Assembly: GCA_022570885.1 (NCBI GenBank)
Contig: JACZYW010000006.1
Span: forward strand, 1 to 32,993
DNA: 32,993 nt
Direction of reading: 5' to 3'
Source of the DNA: Chloroflexota bacterium
GTDB lineage: Bacteria; Chloroflexota; Dehalococcoidia; DSTF01; RBG-16-68-14
Both the position numbers and the translations under genes were made by a program. Under the pieces are notes generated by a model. The model searched no databases. It was not told where the DNA came from and saw nothing but the letters and a program-made list of their open reading frames with translations. Positions within the stretch are counted from its first letter, which is position 1. Every line of letters starts with the position of its first letter. Positions 18,309-26,679 of the stretch are shown piece after piece.

Positions 18309-19759
18309 GGCATGTACTCCTCGTCTGCCGGGATCCGGGCAACTACGCGGGTGCCAGATCCGGGTTGTGATTCGATGCTCAAGGAGCCGCCCAGCAGCTC
18401 CGCGCGCTCTCGCATGCCGCGGATACCTAATCGTGCTCGTTCTCCTCGCTGTCGTTCCCGCACTTCATTCGGATCGAAGCCGATCCCATCGTCGGTGACC
18501 TCTATTTCGAGCCAACCGCTTCGCAGCGAGACGCTCACGGTCTGCGTCGCGGCCTGGCCGTGGAGGAAGGAGTTGTTCAGCGCTTCCAGGATGATGCGGT
18601 AGGTCGTGGCTTTCGACGCGACAGAGAGCTGTGCTCCAGAAGCTTCTGTCCGGCAGGAAACGGCGCGGCCCGTCCTTTGGCTGAAATCGGCCAACGCCCG
18701 CGAGACGATGGCGGCCGCGTCGAGTTCCTCCAAGTCAGGGATGCGGATCTCACTGGAAATGTTCCGCAAGTCGGCTAGGGCGCTCTCGACGGACTGGCGA
18801 AGCAACGCCCAATCCTCTTGCTGCTCCGGACGAGATGCCCCAGAGAGGTGATCCAGCCGCAGCAGTGCCACGGCCAGATTCTGAGCCGGTGCGTCGTGAA
18901 GATCCTGGGCGATGCGCCCCATCACTTGCTCTTCGGTCTGAACGTTGGAAGCGCTCGCGGCGCGCACCTGCTGTGTAAGCTTCCGAAGCCCGGCGTTCTG
19001 CCTGCGGATGGTGACGCTGGCCTGGCGCACCATCCCGTTGAGGATCAGAAACATGACCAGCGTCGCAATGGCGACGATGATCCAGCCCTTAATCTGCGAA
19101 GTCCGCAGCTCGCTCAGGATCTCATCTGGGAGCTGGTAGAACTCCGAGACAGCGATGACGCGGCCGGTCTCGTGCGAACGCACCGGAGCGTAGGTCTCAA
19201 GGAGCTCGCTCCAGCGTTCCCGTTCAAACTGGTTCTCCGCTTCGTCCAGGTTGCTGATATGCGCGGAAACCTGGCCGTCCGCCGCGTCCTGATAGTAGCC
19301 CGTTACGGAAAAGGCTTGCCCCAGCAGCCGATCGTCTGTTGCGTAGACTACTTTTCCACCGAGAGTCCAGATCTTGTATGAGACGATCCTCTCACCAAGG
19401 GCGGTGTCCGTAAGCAAGCTGTCCAGTGCACTGACGCTCTCAGGTGGCAGCGTGGAGCTTCGTTCCAACGACTGGAGGAGCGGGCTCACGAAGCTATCAA
19501 CATACAAGGCGTTCGTCGCTGCAGCCCGCTGGATAACCAGGTTCTTAATTTCACCCACGGTCCAGCCACCAATGACCAGAGCGCCGGAGACGAGGACCAC
19601 GACGCTGAACACCAGAAATCTCAGCTCGAGAGGAGCGGACCATGCCCGTCGTGCGGCTGCCAGACCTCTGGTTCGCGCGCCCCGCAACCGGGCCATAACG
19701 CCGCGATCTCTCCCAAGATGCAGAACGCCAGTGCTCTGCGCCGTCTCCAGTTCGTGCAT
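18305..19759 (-). CDS. NarX/DesK-type sensor histidine kinase
   Basis: 484 aa. TM1 (about residues 47-67) and TM2 (225-242) flank a ~155-residue extracytoplasmic sensor with DTALGERIVSYKIWTLGGKVVYATDDRLLG, resembling single-Cache/PAS-like sensors. After a coiled linker the HisKA_3 box has His288 (RIAQDLHDAPAQNLA), then the ATPase domain: N box Asn395-396 (EALNNSFLHG), DDGIGFDP and GIRGMRERAELLGG. Start ATG 19759 has AAGGAAAGGG before it; the longer frame to 19837 has no such site and no homology. Signal not predictable. Confidence 0.93.
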   Translation of the reverse strand: MHELETAQSTGVLHLGRDRGVMARLRGARTRGLAAARRAWSAPLELRFLVFSVVVLVSGALVIGGWTVGEIKNLVIQRAAATNALYVDSFVSPLLQSLERSSTLPPESVSALDSLLTDTALGERIVSYKIWTLGGKVVYATDDRLLGQAFSVTGYYQDAADGQVSAHISNLDEAENQFERERWSELLETYAPVRSHETGRVIAVSEFYQLPDEILSELRTSQIKGWIIVAIATLVMFLILNGMVRQASVTIRRQNAGLRKLTQQVRAASASNVQTEEQVMGRIAQDLHDAPAQNLAVALLRLDHLSGASRPEQQEDWALLRQSVESALADLRNISSEIRIPDLEELDAAAIVSRALADFSQRTGRAVSCRTEASGAQLSVASKATTYRIILEALNNSFLHGQAATQTVSVSLRSGWLEIEVTDDGIGFDPNEVRERQRGERARLGIRGMRERAELLGGSLSIESQPGSGTRVVARIPADEEYMP

Positions 19760-19918
19760 AAGAATCGCCCTTTCCTTAAGCGTTACACGAGCGCAGATAC
19801 AATCGAAAGGGCCGAGTGCCCCAGAACGAGAGGACAAACGGCCCCTTCAGCCGGAATAGGGCAGGCCTAGCAGTGTTTCGCTTGCCGGGAATGACGCGCC
19901 TGCCGGGTGTGTACCCCC

Positions 19919-19985
19919 TTACTTCGCCGCGCTCTCCTCAACGACGCCGATGTGCAACGTCCGCAGCTGCCCCTTCGTGACGGGC
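19919..19985 (-). pseudogene. aspS 3'-end remnant
   Basis: On the minus strand this encodes PVTKGQLRTLHIGVVEESAAK plus stop. The end of AspS (23832 onward) reads [21 protein letters not shown]: same length, 15 of 21 residues identical, about 82% of bases. There is no upstream aspS body. It is joined to a rodA fragment through the shared sequence cgtgacgggc. Confidence 0.9.
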
Positions 19986-20099
19986 ATCCCGCTGCCGTTC
20001 GTCAGCCAGGGAGGCAGCTCGCTCATCACCCCACTCATCGGCCTGGGCATCCAGCTCCGCCACCGGCACCTCAGTTTCCGCACCTTCTACGATCCGTAG
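19977..20099 (+). pseudogene. rodA 3'-end remnant
   Basis: Encodes VTGIPLPFVSQGGSSLIT (54 bases identical to rodA 16613-16666), then PLIGLGIQLRHRHLSFRTFYDP and a TAG stop. Compared with RodA it lacks four codons (MQSI/LL region) and carries several substitutions but keeps frame. No upstream RodA body exists; before the shared gtgacgggc the sequence is aspS-like. Confidence 0.92.
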
Positions 20100-20139
20100 C
20101 GGACAGCAAGACGCCTACATGGCCCCCGCTCGCAGGGCC

Positions 20140-20167
20140 ATTCGGCCCCTTGGTCAGGGGGCCGAAT
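20140..20167. repeat. 10-bp stem hairpin in the spacer before the lipoprotein gene
   Basis: attcggcccc (20140-20149) and ggggccgaat (20158-20167) are perfect inverted arms with an 8-base loop. It lies between the rodA remnant and the lipoprotein gene. It could end any transcript reading through the remnant, or belong to the window's palindrome families. The rest of 20100-20276 shows no gene. Confidence 0.6.
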
Positions 20168-20276
20168 GTCGCTAACATCGATATGCGCACGCCGGTATGT
20201 AATCCCGGTCACAATACTCAGTAAGTAGCGGCGCTATGGTTCCTCCTAGCGAGTTCAAAGCAGAGGAGGTAACAGC

Positions 20277-21821
20277 ATGAGACGCCCATTGTACCTAGTT
20301 CTGGGCCTTCTCGCGGTTCTGGCGGTCGGAATCGCGTGCGGCGACGACGGAGAGCCGGAAGTCCCGACGCCCGGCGCAACCGCGGCTCCCACCGCCGAGG
20401 TAGGCGGCGAGATCGACTTCGCTGCCGCCAGCGGCATCGAAGGGGGCGACGCCGAGTTCAACTTCGCGGCGCTCATCTGGCAGGGGTACTGGCTCTCGCG
20501 AGACCATTTCGGGCCCTTCGTCATGGCCTCGGGCATGGGCATCCCATTCGAGCCGCCCATGGACCAGGTGATGATGGCGATCGGGATGATAGCGCAGAAC
20601 CCAGATGACCCCGTCACCATCCCGCAGAACATGATGCCGCTACAGGCAATCTTCGCCTCCGGCAGTCCAGATCTGGTCAACGACCCCAGGGACTTCGATC
20701 CTCTGGACTTCGAGGCCTTCCGTCTCGACCCCAGCACCTTCAACGAGACGGTGACGGTTCGAGGCCAGGCGGAAACGATGCTCAAGGAGAGCCAGTGGGC
20801 CCACAACTTCGCCTCCGCCCATTTCGGAGACCCAGCGGACGACTTCGGCGCCCTGCAGCGCTTCATCGGGATGATGGTCTCGATGCTCGCCCAGATGCAG
20901 GGCCAGTACGCCATGCAGAACTTGCTCGGTGACGACGGTCTCTACCTGGACTCCGACGGCACGCTGGACTACACCGGCAACTGGGTCATGCTCCACACGC
21001 TCTCAGACATCGCTGGCCTGACCGGAGAGCAGGGCGGCCGCTACGCGAACCCGGACGTTCACCCCATGTTCGAGGACGCGGCGAGCCAGCTCTTCCGCAC
21101 CCTGGAGGAGCGCCAGCCGGAGTCCGCTCAGGAAGCGGCAGCCGCCATCCGGGCCGTCATCTACCGCGCCTCGACCGCCACGGACAGCGATGTCCGCGAT
21201 GACGCGCTGGCCAAGGCGAGCGCCATCGCCGACGGTCAGCTGCTGGACGTGAGCTCCGGCGACGTCGTCGAGAACGCCGCCGCCATCGCCGGCCTCATCG
21301 CCGTCGCCGCCGTCGAAGACAGCGGGCTGTACCGGGACGCGGCGGACTTACTGTTCCAACGCCTCTCCGATGATTTCGACGCCGACCTCGGGATCTTCAC
21401 GTCCAAGGACGTCTACAACGTGGACGAAGTAGGCTGGATCATCGGCGGGCTGAACGCCCTCGTGCAGGAGGGCAACGACGCCAGCAGAGGGCCGGCCGGC
21501 CGGATGCTCCTCGCCTTCTACGAGAACACGATGAGCCTGGCCGGCATGCAGCTCTCCGCCCCGCCGGGCAAGAGCGGCGCTATGGCGGGCGAGTTCGAGA
21601 TGAGTCTGCCCAGCGTCGTCTACTACCACCCGGCTGACACGCCGCCGCCACCCATAGCCGGCAAGCTGACGGTGCCCGCCGAGGAGATCACCTGGGACGG
21701 CAACGCATGGGAAGTGACCAGCGACCGCTTTGTCACCGGCGGAGCCATGCACCTGGCGAACGAGCTGAACTGGCTCGGGCCACACCTGGGATCGATCCCC
21801 TTCCCGTCGGTGAGCCCTTAG
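20277..21821 (+). CDS. Large lipoprotein of unknown function
   Basis: 514 aa. An AGAGGAGGT site precedes the ATG. The signal peptide ends with a lipobox GIAC (Cys21), then an acidic and Pro/Thr/Ala-rich linker. The mature part is mostly helical. It is Met-rich between residues ~80 and 215 (VMMAIGMI, NMMPLQ, GMMVSMLAQMQGQYAM). From ~290 to 420 repeated helix pairs (AAAAIRAVIYRASTATDS, AAAIAGLIAVAAVEDSG, GWIIGGLNALVQEG) suggest an alpha/alpha toroid-like domain. No catalytic motif or known family was recognised. It lies in the segment bounded by the aspS/rodA scar and aspS. Confidence 0.8.
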   Translation: MRRPLYLVLGLLAVLAVGIACGDDGEPEVPTPGATAAPTAEVGGEIDFAAASGIEGGDAEFNFAALIWQGYWLSRDHFGPFVMASGMGIPFEPPMDQVMMAIGMIAQNPDDPVTIPQNMMPLQAIFASGSPDLVNDPRDFDPLDFEAFRLDPSTFNETVTVRGQAETMLKESQWAHNFASAHFGDPADDFGALQRFIGMMVSMLAQMQGQYAMQNLLGDDGLYLDSDGTLDYTGNWVMLHTLSDIAGLTGEQGGRYANPDVHPMFEDAASQLFRTLEERQPESAQEAAAAIRAVIYRASTATDSDVRDDALAKASAIADGQLLDVSSGDVVENAAAIAGLIAVAAVEDSGLYRDAADLLFQRLSDDFDADLGIFTSKDVYNVDEVGWIIGGLNALVQEGNDASRGPAGRMLLAFYENTMSLAGMQLSAPPGKSGAMAGEFEMSLPSVVYYHPADTPPPPIAGKLTVPAEEITWDGNAWEVTSDRFVTGGAMHLANELNWLGPHLGSIPFPSVSP

Positions 21822-21835
21822 GGAGGCAGCGGTAG

Positions 21836-21917
21836 CCCTCACCCCCGTCCCCTCTCCCACTGGGAGAGGGGCGATCAGGAGATCAGTCAGCACTCTCGAT
21901 AGGTCGGGGTGAGGGCG
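21836..21917. repeat. Nested palindrome (ccctcacccc...ggggtgaggg type)
   Basis: Outer 11-bp arms gccctcacccc (21836-21846) and ggggtgagggc (21907-21917) enclose a second perfect hairpin, cccctctccca-c-tgggagagggg (21850-21872). The inner element is a widely dispersed bacterial intergenic palindrome. It separates the lipoprotein gene from the next gene and may reduce read-through. Confidence 0.85.
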
Positions 21918-21990
21918 AGCCGTGACAGAGGCTTGACCCCCCCCATGCGCTGTGGTAAACCATAGTCCCTCAGGAGAGGAGCGCAGCGCG

Positions 21991-22755
21991 ATGCTCTCCA
22001 GCCCATTGGCCGGCATTCTACGAGTAGGCGTGGTTCTGCTCGCGGCGGGCGCCCTAGCGGGAGGCGTCTACCTGCTCGCCCAGGCCGACGACGAGCGAAC
22101 CGCCTCCAGCCTCGAAGCGCCCACCGCCATTGCAGCCGCGCCCGGGCCGCTCTCGCCGCCCGCCGACATCGGCACACCACCAGCGATCGATACCTCCAAC
22201 TGGCTGAAGTACAGTAGCACCTACGGATACTCCTTCAGCTACCCGCCCGATTGGATATTACTGGAGTTTCCTGAGACGGACTCGCCAGTACCCGACGGAC
22301 AGCCGGGGCAGTCGATCTGGCTGATGAATCCAGCATTCGAGAATGCGCGTCGGATTGCTCTTGCCGAGAGAGGCGGACTACCGGGCGGTTTTGAACCCCC
22401 TGCAAGATCCGTGAAAGTAGAGATTAACGTGCTTCCCACAGGTCCCGTAGTTGGCGGGCATTTTGATGCGGCTAGCTTCTCCGAATTCTGCGAAAACAAT
22501 ATTGTTCCGCCAGAACACCTGAGAGGGGCCACGCTCAGAGCACTGGAAGGGGCCGCCGCCGGTCGGCAGGCGGTCCACTGCCTACCCATCGCCGCAACAA
22601 TCGGAGACCTAGAGGCACCCGCTCTCACGGTCTGGTTTGAACTCGCCGAGAAACGAACTCTACGAATTAACCCTCGTATGGTTCAACCCACAGCAGAAGA
22701 GGCGGCACAGGTGCTATCGATCGTCGCTTCCATCTTGTTTGAACCAGCGCCATGA
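21991..22755 (+). CDS. Membrane-anchored protein with PsbP-like domain
   Basis: 254 aa. ATG 21991 is chosen for its GGAGAGGAG site; a GTG at 21952 would add 13 residues. One N-terminal membrane span (residues ~7-29) is followed by a disordered Ala/Pro linker. The domain from ~71 (WLKYSSTYGYSFSYPPDWIL) matches the start of PsbP/MOG1-like and related exported domains (YGFSFxYPxxW), and its end (TAEEAAQVLSIVASILFEP) matches their last helix. Function unknown. Its TGA overlaps the next gene's ATG, so the two are coupled. Confidence 0.75.
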   Translation: MLSSPLAGILRVGVVLLAAGALAGGVYLLAQADDERTASSLEAPTAIAAAPGPLSPPADIGTPPAIDTSNWLKYSSTYGYSFSYPPDWILLEFPETDSPVPDGQPGQSIWLMNPAFENARRIALAERGGLPGGFEPPARSVKVEINVLPTGPVVGGHFDAASFSEFCENNIVPPEHLRGATLRALEGAAAGRQAVHCLPIAATIGDLEAPALTVWFELAEKRTLRINPRMVQPTAEEAAQVLSIVASILFEPAP

Positions 22756-23600
22756 GACGAGTGCTAGTAATCCTAGTCGTAACTGTAGCTACGGTGAGCG
22801 TGTTACCGCGCGACGCACTCGCAGCTCAGTCCGGAGACGGCCAGCCACACATCGCCCGGCTGCCATGGCTTGCAACCGAAGGCCGTGTGCTGACAACAGG
22901 ATGGGGCGGATGCACAAGTTTCGGCAGCCACTGTCCAGGAAACCCAGATCAATATGCTGTGGACTTTGCTGCAGCCGGCTCGCCGTCCCCGCCATTCAAC
23001 GCGTACGCTGCTACTGAGAGCGACGTTGCGTCATGTCAGGATACGTCCACCGGCGGTCACATCGCGGTTGTGACTCGCATCGACGGAAAGACGGAGAGGT
23101 ATGTCCACTTAGCTGGTTGTCCGTCGGCTGGTACTCACTTGGAACAGGGTGATTTGATAGGACTTGCGGACGGCTCAGGCTCCTCATCCACCGGAGCACA
23201 TCTCCACTTCGAGCTACGAAATACTTCCTCAGGTCCAACTGTCAAGTTCGAACTGTCAGGTCTGGAGAATAAGTTCTGTGCATTTGCCCTACGCGCCCAG
23301 TGCGGTGGGGTGACCTACCAGGGCCAAACGTACACCTCCGACAACGCTGGCCCGGGGGTGGGCGCGCCGAGCCCGCAAAATGGCAAGATGCGCTTCTCCT
23401 ACATCGCCGGCGGGCACAACGCCGAGGACTGCGCGCCGGGAGAGGAAGCCTGGGACTGCTACGGCTCCAGTGTGGAAGCTGGCGGCGTTGGGCCCAAGGC
23501 CTTCCACGCCGCCAGCGCCGGCGACTGGGCCTGGCACCAGTGGTTCGTGTCCCCAGATCTGGTCTGGCACGCCCTCAACATGCCGGACGCCTGTTCCTGA
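22752..23600 (+). CDS. Secreted M23-family peptidase, ending at an in-frame TGA
   Basis: 282 aa to the TGA at 23598. Signal peptide with cleavage near ALA-AQ (residue 24). The LytM/M23 domain has His60, Asp71 (QYAVDFAA), His119 (YVHLAG) and the HxH pair His150/His152 (GAHLHFEL). The first zinc ligand is ten residues from Asp71 rather than the usual four, an arrangement seen in some M23 branches. A C-terminal domain begins at about residue 185 and is cut by the TGA. The same frame then continues 67 codons, without another stop, to 23804. It probably cleaves peptidoglycan or peptides outside the cell if active. Confidence 0.85.
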   Translation: MRRVLVILVVTVATVSVLPRDALAAQSGDGQPHIARLPWLATEGRVLTTGWGGCTSFGSHCPGNPDQYAVDFAAAGSPSPPFNAYAATESDVASCQDTSTGGHIAVVTRIDGKTERYVHLAGCPSAGTHLEQGDLIGLADGSGSSSTGAHLHFELRNTSSGPTVKFELSGLENKFCAFALRAQCGGVTYQGQTYTSDNAGPGVGAPSPQNGKMRFSYIAGGHNAEDCAPGEEAWDCYGSSVEAGGVGPKAFHAASAGDWAWHQWFVSPDLVWHALNMPDACS

Positions 23601-23804
23601 GCGCCCTTCGCCTACGTGATCCCGAACCAGTACTTCATCTCGTGGCTCAATAACGCCAGTCAGCTAGGCCAGCCTCGCTCCCAGGTGGTCTTCACGTGGC
23701 CCGGCATCTGGAGCCAGACCTTCCGTTTCGGCTACATGTGGTCGGCCCAGTACGGCGCGAACCCCACTATCGTCTTCAATGTCGACACTACTACCTGCTT
23801 CTGA
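23601..23804 (+). pseudogene. In-frame C-terminal continuation of the M23 peptidase gene
   Basis: Directly after the TGA the same frame encodes APFAYVIPNQYFISWLNN, then an aromatic-rich domain end (SQVVFTWPGIWSQTFRFGYMWSAQ) and TGA at 23804. Composition and frame match the upstream domain, so this is the rest of the same protein. A TGG-to-TGA change (reading ...DACS-W-APFAYV) would explain the break; a sequencing error or read-through are alternatives. Confidence 0.8.
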
Positions 23805-23831
23805 TACGCGGTCCTAAGCCGCTCGCGCCCC

Positions 23832-25661
23832 CTACTTCGCCTCGGGCTCCTCGACGACGCTGATGTGCAGCGTCTGTAACTGCTCCTCCGTGACGGGCGA
23901 GGGGGCGCCGGTCATCGGATCGGAGGCGTTCTTCGTCTTCGGGAAGGCGAACACCTCGCGGATGTCGTCCTCGCCGGCGAGCTGGGCGACGATGCGGTCG
24001 ATGCCGGGCGCGAAGCCGGCATGGGGCGGCGCGCCGTACTCGAACGCCTCCAGCATGTGGCCGAAGCGAGCGCGGACATCCTCCTCGCCGATGCCGAGCA
24101 GCCGGAACACCCGCTCCTGCTGCTCCCGTTGGTAGATCCGCACGCTGCCGCTGCTCAGCTCGTAGCCGTTGCACACCAGGTCGTAGGCGCGGCTGCGGAT
24201 GCGCGCCGGGTCCGACTCGAACAGGTGCAGGTCCTCCTCCATCGGCGCGGTGAAGAGGTGGTGCGAGGCCTCCCAGCGGTCGTTTTCGTCGTTCCACTCG
24301 ACGAGGGGGAACTCGGTGATGTAAGCGTAGTGGAGCGTCTCCGGATCGGCCAGCTTGAGGCGCGCGGCGACCTCGCGACGGAGGCCGTCGAGCGACGGCT
24401 TCACCCGCTGCACGGAGCCCGGCTCCAGCTTGCGCATCCCGCCTCCGCCCGCGACGAGCAGCAGCAGGTCGCCTCGCTTCGCACCGGCGAGTTGGGCAGC
24501 GCCTCGCAGCAGCTCCGGCGAGAGGTACTTGGCCACCGGCGAGCGCACGTCCTCCACCGTCAGCGAGCCGATATCGCCTTCGCCCAGCAGCGCGATCGAG
24601 ACGAGCCCCTTGGCGCCGTAGCCCTGGACGAACGTGGTGAGCTTATCGATCTCCTTGCGGGAGAACTCCGCGCCGCCGGGGACGCAGATGCCCTCTACGG
24701 ACCCGCCGCTGCCGACGGCGTTGCTGAAGACGCCGAACTCCGAGGAGGCGGCGAGCTCGCTCAGGTCGAAGAGCTCCATCCCATAGCGTAAGTCGGGCTT
24801 ATCGGTGCCGAAACGGCGCATCGATTCCTCGAACGTGAGGCGGGGGAACGGCGTGACCAGCTTCAGGTCCGGCCGTACCGCCCGCGCCAGGCTGGTAAAC
24901 AGCTCCTCGAAGAGCGAGAGGATGTCCTCTTCGGAAGCGAAGCTCATCTCCAGATCGAGCTGGGTGAACTCGGGCTGGCGGTCGGCGCGCAGGTCTTCGT
25001 CGCGGAAGCAGCGGGCGATCTGGAAGTAGCGCTCGAACCCGGCCACCATGAGCAACTGCTTATACTGCTGCGGCGATTGAGGCAGCGCGTAGAAGCTGCC
25101 CGGCTGAAGGCGGCTGGGCACCAGGTAATCGCGCGCGCCCTCCGGCGTGCTGTTCGTGAGAATGGGCGTCTCGATCTCGATGAAGCCGCGTTCGCCCAGG
25201 AAGCGGCGGATGAAGGCGATGACGCGATGCCGGAGCCAGAAGTTGCGCTGCATCCGCTCGCGGCGCAGGTCGAGGTAGCGATAGCGGAGCCGCAGCAACT
25301 CCTCCACCTCGGTCTCCTCGTTCACGGGGAAGGGCGGCGTGCGAGACGCGTTCAGCACCTCCAGCTCGCCGGCGCGCACCTCGATCTCGCCCGTGGGGAG
25401 CCGCTCGTTCTCGGTGCCGGGCTGGCGCGCGACGACCTCGCCCCGCACGAGCAGCACGAACTCGTTCCGCACGTCGCCGGCGACCGTGTGCGCTTCGGGC
25501 TCCTCCGGGTGGACGACGACCTGCACCAGCCCCTGGCTATCGCGCATGTCGAGGAAGACGAGGCCGCCGTGGTCGCGGCGGCGATGCACCCAGCCGGCCA
25601 GCGTTATCTGCTGGCCAATGTGCTCCTTGCGCAGCTCCCCGCAAAAGTGGCTCTTGAGCAT
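23832..25661 (-). CDS. aspS: Aspartyl-tRNA synthetase, probably non-discriminating
   Basis: 609-aa bacterial-type class IIb synthetase that charges tRNA with Asp. N-terminal OB anticodon-binding domain ([19 protein letters not shown]), motif 1 region ([16 protein letters not shown]), motif 2 ([23 protein letters not shown]), a GAD insertion domain, and motif 3 ([13 protein letters not shown]). His31 in RRRDH and the following loop PGTEN are the residues associated with tRNA(Asn) acceptance in non-discriminating AspRS, which work with the GatCAB amidotransferase. GGAGGGGAG precedes the ATG. Its 3' end is partly duplicated at 19919-19985. Confidence 0.96.
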   Translation of the reverse strand: MLKSHFCGELRKEHIGQQITLAGWVHRRRDHGGLVFLDMRDSQGLVQVVVHPEEPEAHTVAGDVRNEFVLLVRGEVVARQPGTENERLPTGEIEVRAGELEVLNASRTPPFPVNEETEVEELLRLRYRYLDLRRERMQRNFWLRHRVIAFIRRFLGERGFIEIETPILTNSTPEGARDYLVPSRLQPGSFYALPQSPQQYKQLLMVAGFERYFQIARCFRDEDLRADRQPEFTQLDLEMSFASEEDILSLFEELFTSLARAVRPDLKLVTPFPRLTFEESMRRFGTDKPDLRYGMELFDLSELAASSEFGVFSNAVGSGGSVEGICVPGGAEFSRKEIDKLTTFVQGYGAKGLVSIALLGEGDIGSLTVEDVRSPVAKYLSPELLRGAAQLAGAKRGDLLLLVAGGGGMRKLEPGSVQRVKPSLDGLRREVAARLKLADPETLHYAYITEFPLVEWNDENDRWEASHHLFTAPMEEDLHLFESDPARIRSRAYDLVCNGYELSSGSVRIYQREQQERVFRLLGIGEEDVRARFGHMLEAFEYGAPPHAGFAPGIDRIVAQLAGEDDIREVFAFPKTKNASDPMTGAPSPVTEEQLQTLHISVVEEPEAK

Positions 25662-25738
25662 ACTCCCCTCCGTTCGCTATCGCCTTCGAGTGTGGCACGG
25701 GCGGGCGGAGCGGGCAAGGGCAAAGGGGAGAGAATAAC

Positions 25739-26614
25739 CTACTTGTTGAACACCAGATAAAAGCAGCAGGACTGTCCCGTCTGTCTGCCGGTTGAGGCGT
25801 CGATCAGGTAAGTCATGCCATACTCCTCGCCGAGGCGCTTCGGGCCCAAAGCATCGCCTGCCGCCAGCATGATCGACCACACCACGGGGTCGGGGGTGCT
25901 GCTGCCGCCGAACACCCTCGACACGCGGTCGAGGGTGGCCCTGACGGGCCGGACGCCAGCCGGCAAGCGGCTGGTGACGATCTTCATCGCCTCTTGGGCC
26001 GACAGATAATCGCCTTCTTCATGCACGATGATCTCAGGCAGGTCGGCCGGCAGCCGAATCGTACTCCCGAATACCCTGCCGCCTGGCAATGGGGAACCGT
26101 CCTCCTGATCGCAGAACCCGGCGGAGTAACGGAAGAGGAGGGCTGGCTGATCCAAGCGGCGCAAGAACTGTTCGGTCGGGACACGGCCGATCGGGCCGCT
26201 GCGAAAGCCGAGGGATGCGCGACCGCCAACCTCCCACCCGGCAGGCGATGGGTCATACGATCCGACGCCTACCTGGGCGGGCACGTACTCATACGGCATC
26301 GCCTCCAGCCCGAGAAGAACGGTTTTTTCTAGCGTTACCTGCCCTGTGTACGCGAAAATTCGCAGCACCATGGGTACGCCATACGTATCCGCCGTAGCGG
26401 CGTCCCCACAGCTACTCGGCTGCTCGGAGACCATGCGGAAATCATTAAAGAATTCGCTCTCCCAGACCAACGCATTGGGAGGCTCCGGCTCCGGTACCGT
26501 CGACGGCGCGGCCACATCCCCGTCGCGCAGCAGGAGCAATGCGAGGAGAACCAGGCCAGCCAGCATCGCCAGCAGGCCCGCTTGCAGCGCGACGGTTCGC
26601 CCTCGGTTCGTCAT
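25739..26614 (-). CDS. Membrane-anchored protein, paralogous N-terminus to the 26674 gene
   Basis: 291 aa. The N-terminal TM anchor (RTVALQAGLLAMLAGLVLLALLLLRDGD) is nearly the same as that of the upstream gene (STVVLQAGLLATLAGLGLIAFLLLRDGD), but the rest differs. The extracytoplasmic part (about residues 45-291) has several Cys (SSCGD, AGFCDQ, QSCCFYL) and no recognised motif. Start ATG 26614 follows a recJ 3'-end remnant by 5 bases; a GTG/ATG at 26635 is less likely because it lies inside that remnant. Confidence 0.75.
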   Translation of the reverse strand: MTNRGRTVALQAGLLAMLAGLVLLALLLLRDGDVAAPSTVPEPEPPNALVWESEFFNDFRMVSEQPSSCGDAATADTYGVPMVLRIFAYTGQVTLEKTVLLGLEAMPYEYVPAQVGVGSYDPSPAGWEVGGRASLGFRSGPIGRVPTEQFLRRLDQPALLFRYSAGFCDQEDGSPLPGGRVFGSTIRLPADLPEIIVHEEGDYLSAQEAMKIVTSRLPAGVRPVRATLDRVSRVFGGSSTPDPVVWSIMLAAGDALGPKRLGEEYGMTYLIDASTGRQTGQSCCFYLVFNK

Positions 26615-26619
26615 ATTCC

Positions 26620-26679
26620 TCAGTATGCCGGGCACGGGTCCAGCACCCGCAACTCCAGGCCGTCGTCCCTCGTTTATCG
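26620..26679 (-). pseudogene. recJ 3'-end remnant
   Basis: On the minus strand it reads DGLELRVLDPCPAY then TGA; RecJ ends GGLELRVLDLRPAD then TGA. About four in five bases match recJ 27715-27775. It overlaps the stop of the beta-propeller gene (26674) and lies just before the next gene's start, just as recJ lies just before the beta-propeller gene. Confidence 0.88.

Noticed and set aside
17382-18602. 406-codon plus-strand ORF across the cupredoxin and response-regulator genes
   Set aside because: Shadow of two clear minus-strand genes; no domain seen.
19760-19837. 26-residue N-terminal extension of the histidine kinase
   Set aside because: ATG 19759 has a good ribosome site; the extension has no homology and no such site.
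23598-23600. Selenocysteine codon
   Set aside because: No Sec-type family and no clear stem-loop directly after the TGA; a Trp-to-stop change explains it better.
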